From positions 1-41,534 of the forward strand of contig NZ_JIBU02000053.1 in assembly GCF_000633595.2 (NCBI RefSeq): a stretch of DNA of 41,534 nucleotides, in the 5' to 3' direction. Shown here one piece after another: positions 16,825-26,491 of this stretch. Source of the stretch: Clostridium drakei. Its GTDB lineage: Bacteria > Bacillota > Clostridia > Clostridiales > Clostridiaceae. Position 1 is the stretch's first letter. The number at the start of each line of letters is the position of its first letter. A model generated the notes under the pieces. That model was not told the origin of the DNA. It was given only the letters and a program-made list of their open reading frames with translations, and made no database searches. A program made the translations under genes and the position numbers.

Positions 16825-18591
16825 TCATTTTAATATTGGATGCCATATATGTACAGCAGTCCATTTACCATATTTACTAGTATAATAAATACCATATTCT
16901 TCTCCATAGTTCAATCTTATTCTTTCATTTACATTAAAACTACCATAACCAATTTTCCTCTTAGAAGAATCCTTTTCCTTCAGTAAATTATTAATTTCTC
17001 TTAATTTATCTTTTCTAATTCCTATACCATTATCAATTATTTTAATATGAATTTTCTCATTTTGTATGGAACCTTTAATTATTATTTTTCCCTTTCCTCT
17101 CTTTTCCTTTATTCCATGATAAATGGCATTTTCAACTAAAGGTTGAAGTATTAATTTAATTACATTATTTTCAAGAATACTTTCATCTACATCAATTTCA
17201 TAACTTATTTTATCTTCATATCTAACCTTTTGAATGGTCAAATAACTTTCTACATGTTTTATTTCATATTTCAATTTTATAATTTCATCGCCATTATTTA
17301 ATCCAATTCTTAAGAGGTTTGTTAAATTTCCGACCATTTCAACAACACCTTCTGCTTCATGTTCTTGTGCCATCCATTGTATAGTATCTAATGTATTATA
17401 AATGAAATGTGGCTTTATCTGTGATTGTAAAATATTTATCTCTGCCTTTCTTTTGTTTCTTTCTTCAATATGGACTAATTTTATTAAATTTCTAATTTCT
17501 CTAATCATATTATTAAAAGAATTACCAAGTTGTCCTATTTCATCATCATACTTACTATTAAATTGAATATCCAAATTGCCCTCTTCAGTTTTTTTCATAA
17601 GTCTTCTTAATTTTGTAATTGGATTAACTATTGTTTTTGTAAAAATTATAGCTAATATTCCAGCTAATATTAAAGTTACTATTGCAATAATTAATGAATA
17701 ATATTTTATGTAAGTCATTGCTTTTAAACTTTCATCCAGGGGAAATACCCCTACAGTTTTCCACTTCGTGTATTGGGAATCTATATCCATTAATTCATAA
17801 TTCTTATTTTTTATACTTTTAATGATAATTCCATTTGTTTTATCTAAAAACCACTGCTTCTTTATTCTATAAACCACAGGATTAACTGGAGCATATACTA
17901 TTTCTCCATTTGAATCCAATATATACACAAAACCTGTTTTTCCAGGTTTAATACTTTCAATAACGCTTTTAATAACATCCAACTTCATATCTATAAGGAT
18001 TACTCCTATACAATCTCCAGTTTTTTTATCTATTATTGCTTTTGACATAGAAACTACATCATCTGCACAATATTCAAAAATATTATTGATATTACGTCCT
18101 ACAGGCTTACTAAAAAGCTGCACATTATTAGCACTCTTGGATGCCTGAGTGTACCACTTTTCACTTGTAAGCGGTTCTCTTGATATTCTATACATTGTAT
18201 CACTCACATACATATCATTAGAATTTACTATTATTATTCCAGCAATTTCAGGATGTAAAGTTGTAAACCTAGTTATTTCTCTAGCAGTATCATCTTCAAT
18301 ATTATTATCCTTATTTATGTTATTAGTACTTAAAAATTTTAGCACTGTAGGATCATATGATAAATAATTAATTATATTTTCTGTATCCTTAATATAGAAA
18401 TCAACATTATTTGTAATTTGTTTAACCATCTGCTGTGTATTAGCATTTTGCTCATCAGTCATTGAGTTTTTATATATCAAGTTGCTTAAGGTAGTTATTG
18501 TGATTACAGGCAATAAAATCACCAGAAAAAAATAAAATATCAGCTTAAAACCTATACTGCTATTTAGAAAAAAGTGTATTATTTTCTTCAA
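16825..18591 (-). CDS. LytS/YesM-type sensor histidine kinase
   Basis: Membrane sensor kinase of 588 aa. A first membrane segment (about 14-38) precedes a ~250-residue extracellular region, probably a Cache-type sensor; a second segment (about 296-318) is followed by HAMP, then the His_kinase domain with the phosphoacceptor in QIKPHFIYNTLDTIQW (about H397). A C-terminal ATPase domain has N box NAIYHG and DNGIGI. The start is a TTG behind GGGGGG. No response regulator adjoins it; the YesN-like regulator and anchored binding protein at 24.0-26.3 kb are the natural partners, as in the XylFII-LytS-YesN xylose system known from clostridia. The dispersed element separates it from the ytf operon. 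Confidence 0.9.
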   Translation of the reverse strand: MKKIIHFFLNSSIGFKLIFYFFLVILLPVITITTLSNLIYKNSMTDEQNANTQQMVKQITNNVDFYIKDTENIINYLSYDPTVLKFLSTNNINKDNNIEDDTAREITRFTTLHPEIAGIIIVNSNDMYVSDTMYRISREPLTSEKWYTQASKSANNVQLFSKPVGRNINNIFEYCADDVVSMSKAIIDKKTGDCIGVILIDMKLDVIKSVIESIKPGKTGFVYILDSNGEIVYAPVNPVVYRIKKQWFLDKTNGIIIKSIKNKNYELMDIDSQYTKWKTVGVFPLDESLKAMTYIKYYSLIIAIVTLILAGILAIIFTKTIVNPITKLRRLMKKTEEGNLDIQFNSKYDDEIGQLGNSFNNMIREIRNLIKLVHIEERNKRKAEINILQSQIKPHFIYNTLDTIQWMAQEHEAEGVVEMVGNLTNLLRIGLNNGDEIIKLKYEIKHVESYLTIQKVRYEDKISYEIDVDESILENNVIKLILQPLVENAIYHGIKEKRGKGKIIIKGSIQNEKIHIKIIDNGIGIRKDKLREINNLLKEKDSSKRKIGYGSFNVNERIRLNYGEEYGIYYTSKYGKWTAVHIWHPILK

Positions 18592-18620
18592 TTTTACCCC
18601 CCCTAATATAATCTAATTTT

Positions 18621-19200
18621 AAAAATAACGCGATACAAGATACATGTGGAAGTTTGGATTTTAACTTTTACTACGTGATATATAAAAGTTAAAATCCAAA
18701 CTAGTAACTTCAAGTGTACGCATTTAACACATTGTTATAGGTAATTTTAGGTAAGTTAAAATTATATTTAATTAAAATTATAGCACTTAAAAATCAAAGC
18801 GTATCCTGCTAGAAACTTAATATATTAAATTTAAAAACAAGTTGTTTCTTATTTTATAGAAATATCTCGAAATAGATTTATTGCTTAAATTACTTTTTTA
18901 CGCAATTAGTAATAAATATAGTATGTATACATGTAACGCACTAAGAAGTAACTTTTAACTGTATAGAGACTGATATATGTTGTGAAGAAAGATTCGAACA
19001 AATTTTAGAAGTTCTTTGCTTGAGATATTAAAAAATATCGTAATTTTGCCAGGACGACAAAAGCTCCGAAAGCGACAGGACGCCGCATTTGAGGAGGTAG
19101 ATATTTTTCAATATCTCAAGCATTAGAACTTCTTAATGAAGTGAGTTTTTCTTCATAACATATATCAGCCGGAATACAGTTAAAAGTTACTTCGCTTATG
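18621..19200. repeat. Dispersed structured element, complete copy (copy b)
   Basis: This fills the 637-bp gap between yjfF and the sensor kinase. It has three parts: a left hairpin (18651-18702) with arms AGTTTGGATTTTAACTTTT and its complement, an AT-rich middle, and a right ~250-nt hairpin (18945-19193). The same layout recurs from about 40755 to the window end, with a longer left hairpin and a ~180-bp longer middle. I see no open reading frame in it, and I could not identify target-site duplications. The left edge may supply a -35 for the kinase gene. Confidence 0.8.
18945..19193. ncRNA. Candidate structured RNA module of copy b
   Basis: The module is one long hairpin. Outer helices GAAGTAACTTTTAACTGTAT and CTGATATATG-TTGTGAAGA pair with the 3' arm across a 5x5 internal loop (AGAGA opposite CCGGA). 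An inner helix (19019-19040 with 19100-19121) closes a tip holding two small hairpins, both with loop AGGAC (19051-19055 and 19077-19081), and the sequence GAGGAGGTAG. Compared with the copy at 41.3 kb, several pairs change on both sides (C-G to T-A, G-C to A-T). Transcription, and the strand used, cannot be shown here; wobble pairs do not settle the strand. Confidence 0.5.
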
Positions 19201-19228
19201 TCGTATAATGCTTATATTTTAAGTTTCA

Positions 19229-20233
19229 CTAATTTGTAACAATTTTTTTCTTCTCATCTCTAATTACAATAACTCTTTGTAATGCTATAAATATGAATAA
19301 AAGCATTCCTACTGCAATTTTTGTCCACCATGAATTAAGTGTACCATTAAACATTATAAGACTTTGAATTATACCTGTAGTCAAAACACCAAATAAAGGT
19401 CCTATGGCATAACCAAAACCTCCTGTAAGAATTATGCCACCTACAACGCAAGCTGCAATAGCATCCATTTCCATACCATTACAATGTAATCCATATCCAG
19501 AAAGAGTATATATAGTAAAAAGTAATCCTCCAAGCGAAGAACAAAACCCTGATAATGTATAAACAAGTATTTTGGTTTTTGCAACAGGAAGCCCCATAAG
19601 TAATGCTGAATTTTCATTACCTCCTATAGCATATACTGTCCTTCCAAATCTTGTATACTTTAAAATATACACTGCTAATGCAACTATTATCAAGCTGACA
19701 ATTACATTGATTGAAACAAATGCTCCTGGCGCAATTGGTATTCTAAATGCTGAAATTTTTGCAAATGTAGGATCATTAATAGTTATAGTATCTATACTTA
19801 TAAGGTAGCTTGAACCTCTTGCAAAAAACATACCTGCCAAGGTTACAATCCATGGATGTAAATTAAATTTTTGTATCAAAACACCTTGTACTGTACCAAA
19901 AACAATTCCAACAAATAATACAAAAAGAATAACTAAATATGGGTTAACACCTTTTCTAAGTAGATCTGAAGTAATCATGCTTACAAAAGCTATCATTGCT
20001 CCTACAGATAAATCAATACCAGCTGTAAGTATAGTTAATGTTTCACCTATGGCTACTACTACCAAATAAGCATTATCTATAAATAAATTTGAAAATACCT
20101 GTAGTGAAAAGAAACTATTAAAAAATATAGATCCAATCAAAAATAGTATTAAAAATAATGCTATAGTTGCATAAATTGAAATATATTCTTTATTAAGTTT
20201 AAGTTTTATTCCTTTAGAAAACTTTTTTGTCAT
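19229..20233 (-). CDS. yjfF: Sugar ABC transporter permease (YjfF-like)
   Basis: Second CUT2-family permease of the YtfQRT-YjfF-type importer. The 334-aa protein has roughly nine hydrophobic segments and the motifs TAGIDLSVGAM near residue 72 and GGIILTGGFGYAIG near the C-terminus. Its ATG overlaps the stop of the upstream permease in an ATGA, so the two are translationally coupled and probably form a heterodimer. It is the last gene of the operon, and the dispersed element follows directly. E. coli YtfQRT-YjfF imports furanose sugars such as galactofuranose; in this ara-rich island arabinose or an arabinofuranose is more likely. Confidence 0.88.
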   Translation of the reverse strand: MTKKFSKGIKLKLNKEYISIYATIALFLILFLIGSIFFNSFFSLQVFSNLFIDNAYLVVVAIGETLTILTAGIDLSVGAMIAFVSMITSDLLRKGVNPYLVILFVLFVGIVFGTVQGVLIQKFNLHPWIVTLAGMFFARGSSYLISIDTITINDPTFAKISAFRIPIAPGAFVSINVIVSLIIVALAVYILKYTRFGRTVYAIGGNENSALLMGLPVAKTKILVYTLSGFCSSLGGLLFTIYTLSGYGLHCNGMEMDAIAACVVGGIILTGGFGYAIGPLFGVLTTGIIQSLIMFNGTLNSWWTKIAVGMLLFIFIALQRVIVIRDEKKKIVTN

Positions 20234-21267
20234 ATACTAGCCGCCTCCTTATCTACAATATTTCTATTTCTCTTATTTAACTTTTTAAAGTATTTTTTAA
20301 AGTTATCAGTTTGTATCAAACATACTATTATAACAACAATTGCTTTAACAACAAGTGTAACTTCAGGTGCTACTCCTAAACTATAAATAGTTGTAGTTAA
20401 GGTTTGTATAAATATAGCTCCTACTACAGTTCCACCTAAGTAAAACCTTCCACCAGCCATTGAAGTCCCACCTATAACTGTAGCAAGAATTGCATCCAGC
20501 TCTAGCCACAAGCCTGCATTGTTAGCATCTGCACTTTTTATGTTAGAGCATATAATTATACCTGCTATACCTGCAAGAATGCCACAAATAACATATAAAG
20601 AAAATATGATTTTTTTAGAATTTATTCCTGAATATCTGCTAGCATTATTATTAACTCCAATTGATTCTACAAATAATCCTAGTGCTGTTCTCCTCATCAA
20701 GTAACACACAATAAATACAAGCAATGCAGCTATGTATACTGCTACAGGAATAAATAAGTAGCCTGTACCTATAAAAATAAATGCTTTATTAGTAAAAGTT
20801 AAAATTTGTCCACCTGTTATTAACTGTGCTATACCTCTACCAACTATATATAATATTAATGTACCGACCATTGGTTGAACTCCAATATAGGCAACCAAAA
20901 CACCATTCCATATACCACATAGTAAACCTACTATTAATCCTGCAATTATAGCTACAGGTACACTGCCTCCTCTTACTATAACAGTAGCTGAAACAGCTGC
21001 ACTTATAGCAATTATAGAACCAACTGAAATATCTATTCCTTGAGTTGCAATAACTATTGTCATACCTAATGAGATGAGAATAAGAGGAGCCGAGTGATTA
21101 AGTATATCTATCAAACTTCCAAACAAATGTCCATCCTTAATTTGTATACTTAAAAAACCTGGTCTTACAAGAAAGTTAAACAAAATCATTCCAATTAAAC
21201 ATACAAGAGGCCAAAATATCTGATTGTGATAAAATTTTGAAAAAATGCTTTCCGATTTAGCTTGCAT
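20230..21267 (-). CDS. ytfT: Sugar ABC transporter permease (YtfT-like)
   Basis: First permease of the YtfQRT-YjfF-type importer, ~345 aa with multiple membrane segments. It shows ATQGIDISVGSI near residue 80 and GGTSMAGGRFYLGGT near the C-terminus, the conserved CUT2 permease motifs. I chose the ATG at 21267, preceded by GGAGGAGAGG; the longer TTG frame would encode that site. The start lies within the end of the ATPase gene (11-nt overlap), and its own stop overlaps the yjfF start, so the three membrane/ATPase genes are tightly coupled. Confidence 0.9.
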   Translation of the reverse strand: MQAKSESIFSKFYHNQIFWPLVCLIGMILFNFLVRPGFLSIQIKDGHLFGSLIDILNHSAPLILISLGMTIVIATQGIDISVGSIIAISAAVSATVIVRGGSVPVAIIAGLIVGLLCGIWNGVLVAYIGVQPMVGTLILYIVGRGIAQLITGGQILTFTNKAFIFIGTGYLFIPVAVYIAALLVFIVCYLMRRTALGLFVESIGVNNNASRYSGINSKKIIFSLYVICGILAGIAGIIICSNIKSADANNAGLWLELDAILATVIGGTSMAGGRFYLGGTVVGAIFIQTLTTTIYSLGVAPEVTLVVKAIVVIIVCLIQTDNFKKYFKKLNKRNRNIVDKEAASI

Positions 21268-22792
21268 AATTACCCTCTCCTCCTTCTGCAATAGTTTTCA
21301 TAATATTGTCTTCCTGTATATCGTCACCAACTAATTCTCCTATGATTTTTCTGTCTCTAAGTACAAATATTCTATCACAACATCTCACTATTTCTTGAAG
21401 CTCAGAAGATATGAATAAAATTGTCATTCCACTTTCAGCTAATTTTAAAATTAATTTTTGAATTTCTCCCTTTGCTCCTACATCAATACCTCTTGTTGGT
21501 TCGTCAAGAATTAACAACTTTGGATCTGTTGCAAGCCATCTGGCTAAAATAACCTTTTGTTGGTTTCCACCACTTAAATTATTAATCTTCTGTTCCATAC
21601 TAGGCGTCTTAATACTTAACAAATCTATATACTTTTTTGCAATTTCTTTTTGTTTCTTCATTGGTAAATGTTTAAATATCCCCCTCTTAGCTTGAAGAGC
21701 TAATATAATATTTTCCCTTATTGTAAGATCTCCAACTACACCTGCAACCTTTCTATCTTCTGGACAAAAACCAAATCCTTGTTCAATTGCTTTTTGAGGA
21801 TAAATATAAGAATATTCTTTACCTGAAATATTAATAGTACCATGATCTGATTTATCTATACCAAATATCAATTTAGCAGTTTCAGTTCTTCCTGAACCAA
21901 GTAATCCTGCAAATCCAAGAACTTCTCCAGATTTAATTTTTATATTAAAAGGTTCCATTGTTCCTTTTCTTCCCAATTCATGAGTCTTTACTAAATATTC
22001 TATTTCTGATTGTACTTTTGATTTTTTTATTGAATTATTGAGTTTATTCATTTCTTCTAAATCTTTTCCAATCATTTTAGATACTAAATCTATACGAGTA
22101 AGTTTTTCAGCATCATATGTTCCAATCAAATTACCATTTCTAAGTACAGTTATTCTATCAGATATTTCATAAACCTGATCCAAGAAATGGGTTACAAATA
22201 TCATAGACATACCTTCAGACCTTAGTTTTCTCATTACTTCAAATAATTTTTTTACTTCGTTATCATCCAAGCTTGATGTAGGTTCATCAAGTATCAATAT
22301 TCCCCTTGAAATGTCAACAGCACGTGCAATTGCAACCATTTGCTGAATTGCAACAGAATAAGACGATAATATTTTTTTTACATCTATTTTTAAGTTCAGC
22401 CTTTCTTCAAGTAATTTTGATGCATTATTATTAATTGCATTCCAATCAATGCTTCCCCTTTTCTTTGGCTCACGTCCAATATAAATGTTTTCAGCTACAC
22501 TCAAATTGGAACATAAATTTATTTCTTGATAAACAGTACTTATTCCATGTTCCTGTGCATCCTTTGTAGATGTAACTTTAATTTCTTCTCCATTTAAAGT
22601 TATATTGCCTTCATCTATTTCATAAACTCCTGTAAGAACTTTAATAAGTGTTGACTTACCTGCTCCATTTTCCCCCATAAGTGTATGAATTTCACCTTTT
22701 CTTAGCTGAAAATTTACATTTGAAAGAGCTTTTACTCCAGGAAATGACTTAGAAATATTCTTCATTTCCAAAATTATATTGTTATTCAGCAT
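21257..22792 (-). CDS. ytfR: Sugar ABC transporter ATP-binding protein (YtfR-like)
   Basis: Double-cassette CUT2 ATPase, ~511 aa. The first half has GENGAGKST, VAIQQMVAIARA and LILDEPTSSLD; the second half has the degenerate P-loop GLLGSGRTE, the signature LSGGNQQK and LILDEPTRGID. The ATG at 22792 follows GGGAGGGAG; the longer frame to 22870 adds 26 residues unlike the family and runs through an intercistronic hairpin. It pairs with the two permeases downstream and the binding protein upstream. Confidence 0.92.
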   Translation of the reverse strand: MLNNNIILEMKNISKSFPGVKALSNVNFQLRKGEIHTLMGENGAGKSTLIKVLTGVYEIDEGNITLNGEEIKVTSTKDAQEHGISTVYQEINLCSNLSVAENIYIGREPKKRGSIDWNAINNNASKLLEERLNLKIDVKKILSSYSVAIQQMVAIARAVDISRGILILDEPTSSLDDNEVKKLFEVMRKLRSEGMSMIFVTHFLDQVYEISDRITVLRNGNLIGTYDAEKLTRIDLVSKMIGKDLEEMNKLNNSIKKSKVQSEIEYLVKTHELGRKGTMEPFNIKIKSGEVLGFAGLLGSGRTETAKLIFGIDKSDHGTINISGKEYSYIYPQKAIEQGFGFCPEDRKVAGVVGDLTIRENIILALQAKRGIFKHLPMKKQKEIAKKYIDLLSIKTPSMEQKINNLSGGNQQKVILARWLATDPKLLILDEPTRGIDVGAKGEIQKLILKLAESGMTILFISSELQEIVRCCDRIFVLRDRKIIGELVGDDIQEDNIMKTIAEGGEGNYAS

Positions 22793-22842
22793 TAAAATTC
22801 TCCCTCCCTTGGAACAAAATATGTTAAAAAAGTTTATAATAT

Positions 22843-22876
22843 AAGAGCTGGATACTATCAAAGCATCCAAGCTCTT
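22843..22876 (-). terminator. Attenuator hairpin between ytfQ and ytfR
   Basis: Minus-strand AAGAGCTTGGAT pairs with ATCCAGCTCTT (one bulge), followed a few bases later by CTTTTTT. It sits between the binding-protein and ATPase genes, as does the hairpin in the lyxose operon, and probably lowers distal gene expression. Confidence 0.65.
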
Positions 22877-22894
22877 GTAATTAAGAACTTATAA

Positions 22895-23896
22895 TTAATA
22901 TTTTCTATTAGGTAACTCTTTTTTAGCTTGATCCTGTGTAAAAACACTTTCCTTTGATTTTATATTTTTTTCTACCTTCTGCCCTGCTGCTACAGCTTTA
23001 GCAGTTTCCAATAACTGAGGTCCTAAAAGTGGATTACATTCAACTATACCATTAGATTTTCCATCAGCCATCATTTGGAACATATCTTTAATACCATCTA
23101 CTGAAACTATGAAAATGTCTTTTCCTGGTTTTTTACCATATTCTTCTATGGCTTGTATAGCTCCAACGCCCATATCATCATTATGAGACCATAATACATT
23201 GATCTTATCTCCATCTGATTTTAAGAAAGCTTCCATAACTTCTTTGCCTTTTGCACGTGTAAAATCGCCTGTTTGTGATTTTATTATTTTGTAATTAGGA
23301 TAATCTTTAATAGTTTCATTAAATCCTTTTTGACGTCCAACCATTGCACTAGAACCAACAGTTCCTTGCAATTCAGCTATGTTAAGTTTTGCATCTTTAC
23401 CAAAATGATCTATTATAAGCTTTGCAGCTCTTTTTCCTTCTTCCTCCATATCTGAACCTAAGAAACAAGTATAAAGAGATTCATCTGAAACCTTTACACC
23501 TCTATCAACTATTATAACTGGTATTTTAGCATCTTTTGCTTCTTTTAATACTGTATCCCAACCTGTTTCAACAACTGGATCCAAAGCAATTATGTTAACC
23601 TTTTGAGCTATAAATGATCTTATAGCCTTTATTTGATTCTCCTGCTTTTGTTGACCATCTGAAAATTTCAGCTCAACATTTGGGTCTAACTTTGGTATTT
23701 CCTTTATTGAATTTGTTTCAGCAGTCCTCCAACCACTTTCAGCTCCAACCTGAGCAAAACCTAGTACAATTTTTTTCTTACTTGAATCATTACTACTGCT
23801 TGTACTAGTAGAACTTGAACTTCCTCCACATCCTGCAAATATAGATGTTGCAAGAATTACGCTGCTTGCTAATGCCGCTAACTTTTTAAATTTCAT
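22895..23896 (-). CDS. ytfQ: Sugar-binding lipoprotein (YtfQ-like)
   Basis: Substrate-binding component of the importer, 333 aa. A signal peptide ends in a lipobox around IFAGCGGSS (Cys about residue 23), followed by a Ser/Thr-rich linker and a type I binding fold. The mature start VLGFAQVGAESGWRTAET is highly typical of YtfQ. Other recognisable pieces are ALDPVVETGWD, ELQGTVGSSA and WSHNDDMGVGAIQA. It is the first gene of the four-gene operon. I found no AraR-type palindrome in the 138-bp gap upstream, so the operon may respond mainly to the two-component system encoded next door. Confidence 0.92.
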   Translation of the reverse strand: MKFKKLAALASSVILATSIFAGCGGSSSSTSTSSSNDSSKKKIVLGFAQVGAESGWRTAETNSIKEIPKLDPNVELKFSDGQQKQENQIKAIRSFIAQKVNIIALDPVVETGWDTVLKEAKDAKIPVIIVDRGVKVSDESLYTCFLGSDMEEEGKRAAKLIIDHFGKDAKLNIAELQGTVGSSAMVGRQKGFNETIKDYPNYKIIKSQTGDFTRAKGKEVMEAFLKSDGDKINVLWSHNDDMGVGAIQAIEEYGKKPGKDIFIVSVDGIKDMFQMMADGKSNGIVECNPLLGPQLLETAKAVAAGQKVEKNIKSKESVFTQDQAKKELPNRKY

Positions 23897-24034
23897 TTTC
23901 CAATCCCCCCATAACTAATCATTTATATTACAATATAATGATATCATGTTTTATTTTTACTGTATTGGTAATATGAGGTTATTTTTTATACTTTAAAGTT
24001 TATTTGTAATATAAATAAATGTATCATAAAATCT

Positions 24035-25057
24035 TTATGGAATTGAAATTATCTTTTCCGATTTAGAATTATCTCTCAAGTATTTAAATTTATTGTTTAA
24101 ATATTCATTCACATTATTTCTTGTAATCTTATCACTTTTTAATATTATTTTTTTCTGAATTTTATTTTTTTTATTTAAGATGTTTAAAGCACACTCAAGT
24201 GCCTCTTTACCTCCTGTTGAACAAGTAAAAGTCCCATCCAATATCCCTCTGGAAACCAAATCTAATCCTCCGTTTTCACCTGTAAGCCCATCAACTCCAA
24301 TTATTTTTATATTATGAATTCCTAATTTATATGCCGCTTTATAAGCCCCTAATGCCATATAATCACTATGTGCAAAGATAATATCTATATTTTTATCTTC
24401 CTTTAATACTTCTGTAATTTTATCTTCTGCTTCATCTTTCTGCCATTCTCCTATAACAGTCCTCACTATTTTAATATTGTTATGCTGTTTTATGATTTCT
24501 CTAAAACCTTTACTTCTATCAATATCTGGATGAGAATTTAATAATCCTTGAACTTCTACAACTCTTCCTTCATTGTTTTCCATAAGATCTACTACCATTT
24601 TTCCAGCTTCTTTACCTATGTTTTCATTATCTGGTCCTATATATACACTATAGTTATATCCTTCTACAGCTCTATCTAATATCACTACAGGTACTGATTT
24701 ATAGGCCTTGCTCACTGTTGGGGTTAATTTTTCAGAATCATTTATTGACACAATTAAAAGATCTATTCCACTATCTAATAATTCATCAATATCTTTTTTT
24801 TGTTTATTAGTATCCCCACCTGCGTCTTTATAGATAATCCTTATATTTTTATATTTTTTAGCTTCATTAACAATTTCCTCATTCATTGAAATTCTCCAAG
24901 GCTCATATAAATTAGCTTGAGACATTCCAATAACATATTTTACTGCATCAGAATTTTTAATTCTACTATTTTCTATAAAAATTAATGAAAATAAAATAAG
25001 AAAAACAATACTTAATGATAAAAAAATAACAAAATTAAATTTTAATTTTCCTATCAC
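24035..25057 (-). CDS. Membrane-anchored sugar-binding sensor protein
   Basis: Type I periplasmic binding fold of 340 aa tethered by one N-terminal hydrophobic segment (about residues 8-28) rather than a lipobox. The fold begins YVIGMSQANLYEPW and includes VPVVILDRAV, GLLNSHPDIDRSKGF and IIGVDGLTGENGG. The GTG start follows directly on the stop codon of the regulator gene and uses the GGAGGT inside that gene, so the two proteins are made together. Being paired with a YesN-like regulator instead of permeases, it most likely presents sugar to a LytS-like kinase, as XylFII does. The ligand is unknown. Confidence 0.82.
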   Translation of the reverse strand: MIGKLKFNFVIFLSLSIVFLILFSLIFIENSRIKNSDAVKYVIGMSQANLYEPWRISMNEEIVNEAKKYKNIRIIYKDAGGDTNKQKKDIDELLDSGIDLLIVSINDSEKLTPTVSKAYKSVPVVILDRAVEGYNYSVYIGPDNENIGKEAGKMVVDLMENNEGRVVEVQGLLNSHPDIDRSKGFREIIKQHNNIKIVRTVIGEWQKDEAEDKITEVLKEDKNIDIIFAHSDYMALGAYKAAYKLGIHNIKIIGVDGLTGENGGLDLVSRGILDGTFTCSTGGKEALECALNILNKKNKIQKKIILKSDKITRNNVNEYLNNKFKYLRDNSKSEKIISIP

Positions 25058-26263
25058 TTATACATTACCTCCACGATACTCTGTAGGAGAAACTCCTATG
25101 ACTTTTTTAAAAGCCTTACAAAAATAATGCTGATTACTATAACCAACAGATTCTGCTACTTCATAAATTTTCATTTTAGGATCTTCCATAAAACATATTG
25201 CTTTTTTAATTCTTATATTAGTAATATAATCACTAAAGGATATTCCTATTTCTTGCTTTATAAGTTTACTTAAGTATGAAGAGCTTACATTAAACTGATC
25301 TGCAACACTTTGAAGATTCAAATCGTTTACATGATAATTCTTATTGATATATTTCATTGTCAAAAGCACTACAGGCTTGCATTGAGTTTTTTCACTTATT
25401 TTATCCACCAATTTATTATAAATGTCTTTCACTTCATTAATACCACTTAACACCTTTTCTTGTTCTGTTACTATGATATATCCAAGGTAGGAATACACTT
25501 TTTCTTCTAGTTCAGATCCTAAATTATACCATCGCCTACCACTACATATATTGGTAAAAATGATAATGTTATTATTTTCATCAATAAACACTGCCTCAGG
25601 TTTAAACTTTTCCAATAAATCACAGGCTATATTAATTATGGCAAAATTTAACAGTTCTCTATCCCAATTCTTAAAGTACAATTCAAATTTAAACTTTTCA
25701 ACTACTTTTATTGATATCATACCTATATGCTCTGAAAACTTAATTTTTAAAAACTTTAGTTCATCTATTATGTCCTTATGTGTCAATTTATCTTTAAACC
25801 AATTATTAAAAAACACTTGTCTTAATGAATTTAAGTTTTCATCCACTTGCCTGCTTGTCCAGTTTAAATAATTTCTTTTTCTTTCAATTTTACTTAATTC
25901 CTGTACAGCTTTTAAAATAGTATCCTTTAAATTTTCTTTATTAACTGGCTTTAAAATATAGTCAAAAACTTTTAATTTTAATGCTTCATGCATATATTCA
26001 AATTGATCGTACCCTGTAACTATTATAATAATAGATTTTTCATTTATATTTTTTAACTTTTTTATAAGTTCTAACCCATTTAGAAACGGCATACATATAT
26101 CTAACATTATTATATGAGGATTCAACTCCTTCACAAGTTTTAATGCTATTTCTCCATCCTCTGCCTCTCCTACTATTTCAATATTTAGTTCAGTCCAATT
26201 AATTGAGTTTCTAAGTCCCTTCCTTATTCTTGCTTCATCATCAGCAATTAGAAGTTTATACAT
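25058..26263 (-). CDS. YesN-like response regulator with AraC-type DNA-binding domain
   Basis: Two-component regulator of about 401 aa. A receiver domain occupies residues 1-120 (YKLLIADDEARIRKGL, phosphoacceptor region MLDICMPFLNG, and the conserved Lys in ILKPVN). A poorly conserved middle follows, and an AraC/XylS helix-turn-helix pair takes the last ~100 residues (VADQFNVSSSYLSKL and VAESVGYSNQHYFCKAFK). The ATG at 26263 follows GGAGG by 8 nt; the longer frame to 26299 encodes that site. The likely cognate kinase is at 16.8-18.6 kb. Its targets probably include the neighbouring sugar importers. Confidence 0.88.
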   Translation of the reverse strand: MYKLLIADDEARIRKGLRNSINWTELNIEIVGEAEDGEIALKLVKELNPHIIMLDICMPFLNGLELIKKLKNINEKSIIIIVTGYDQFEYMHEALKLKVFDYILKPVNKENLKDTILKAVQELSKIERKRNYLNWTSRQVDENLNSLRQVFFNNWFKDKLTHKDIIDELKFLKIKFSEHIGMISIKVVEKFKFELYFKNWDRELLNFAIINIACDLLEKFKPEAVFIDENNNIIIFTNICSGRRWYNLGSELEEKVYSYLGYIIVTEQEKVLSGINEVKDIYNKLVDKISEKTQCKPVVLLTMKYINKNYHVNDLNLQSVADQFNVSSSYLSKLIKQEIGISFSDYITNIRIKKAICFMEDPKMKIYEVAESVGYSNQHYFCKAFKKVIGVSPTEYRGGNV

Positions 26264-26402
26264 TATACTAACCTCCAAACTAAATGAAAAAATCTCCATA
26301 ATTACATTTTACTATTTTAGTAAATTTTAATCAATAATTTAAAATAATTGTATAAAATGTAATATATGTAACAAAACATTTAATTTGTTTTTAAGTATGA
26401 CA

Positions 26403-26448
26403 ATAAGTGCTTTATTACATTAAATAGGTAATGCAAGAAAACACTTAT
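26403..26448 (-). terminator. Hairpin after araD
   Basis: ATAAGTG and CACTTAT arms extended by imperfect AAAG/CTTT and TAATG/CATTA pairing form a long hairpin about 45 nt after the araD stop. The U tract is weak, so it is a likely but not certain terminator between araD and the regulator gene. Confidence 0.55.
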
Positions 26449-26491
26449 CATTTATAAGACCCCTTGTAATTTATTTAAAATATAAAATTAA

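Noticed and set aside
18621-19228. CRISPR array or IS200/IS605-type transposon in the dispersed element
   Set aside because: There are no short regularly spaced repeats and no transposase frame, and I could not find the group I intron core expected of an IStron.
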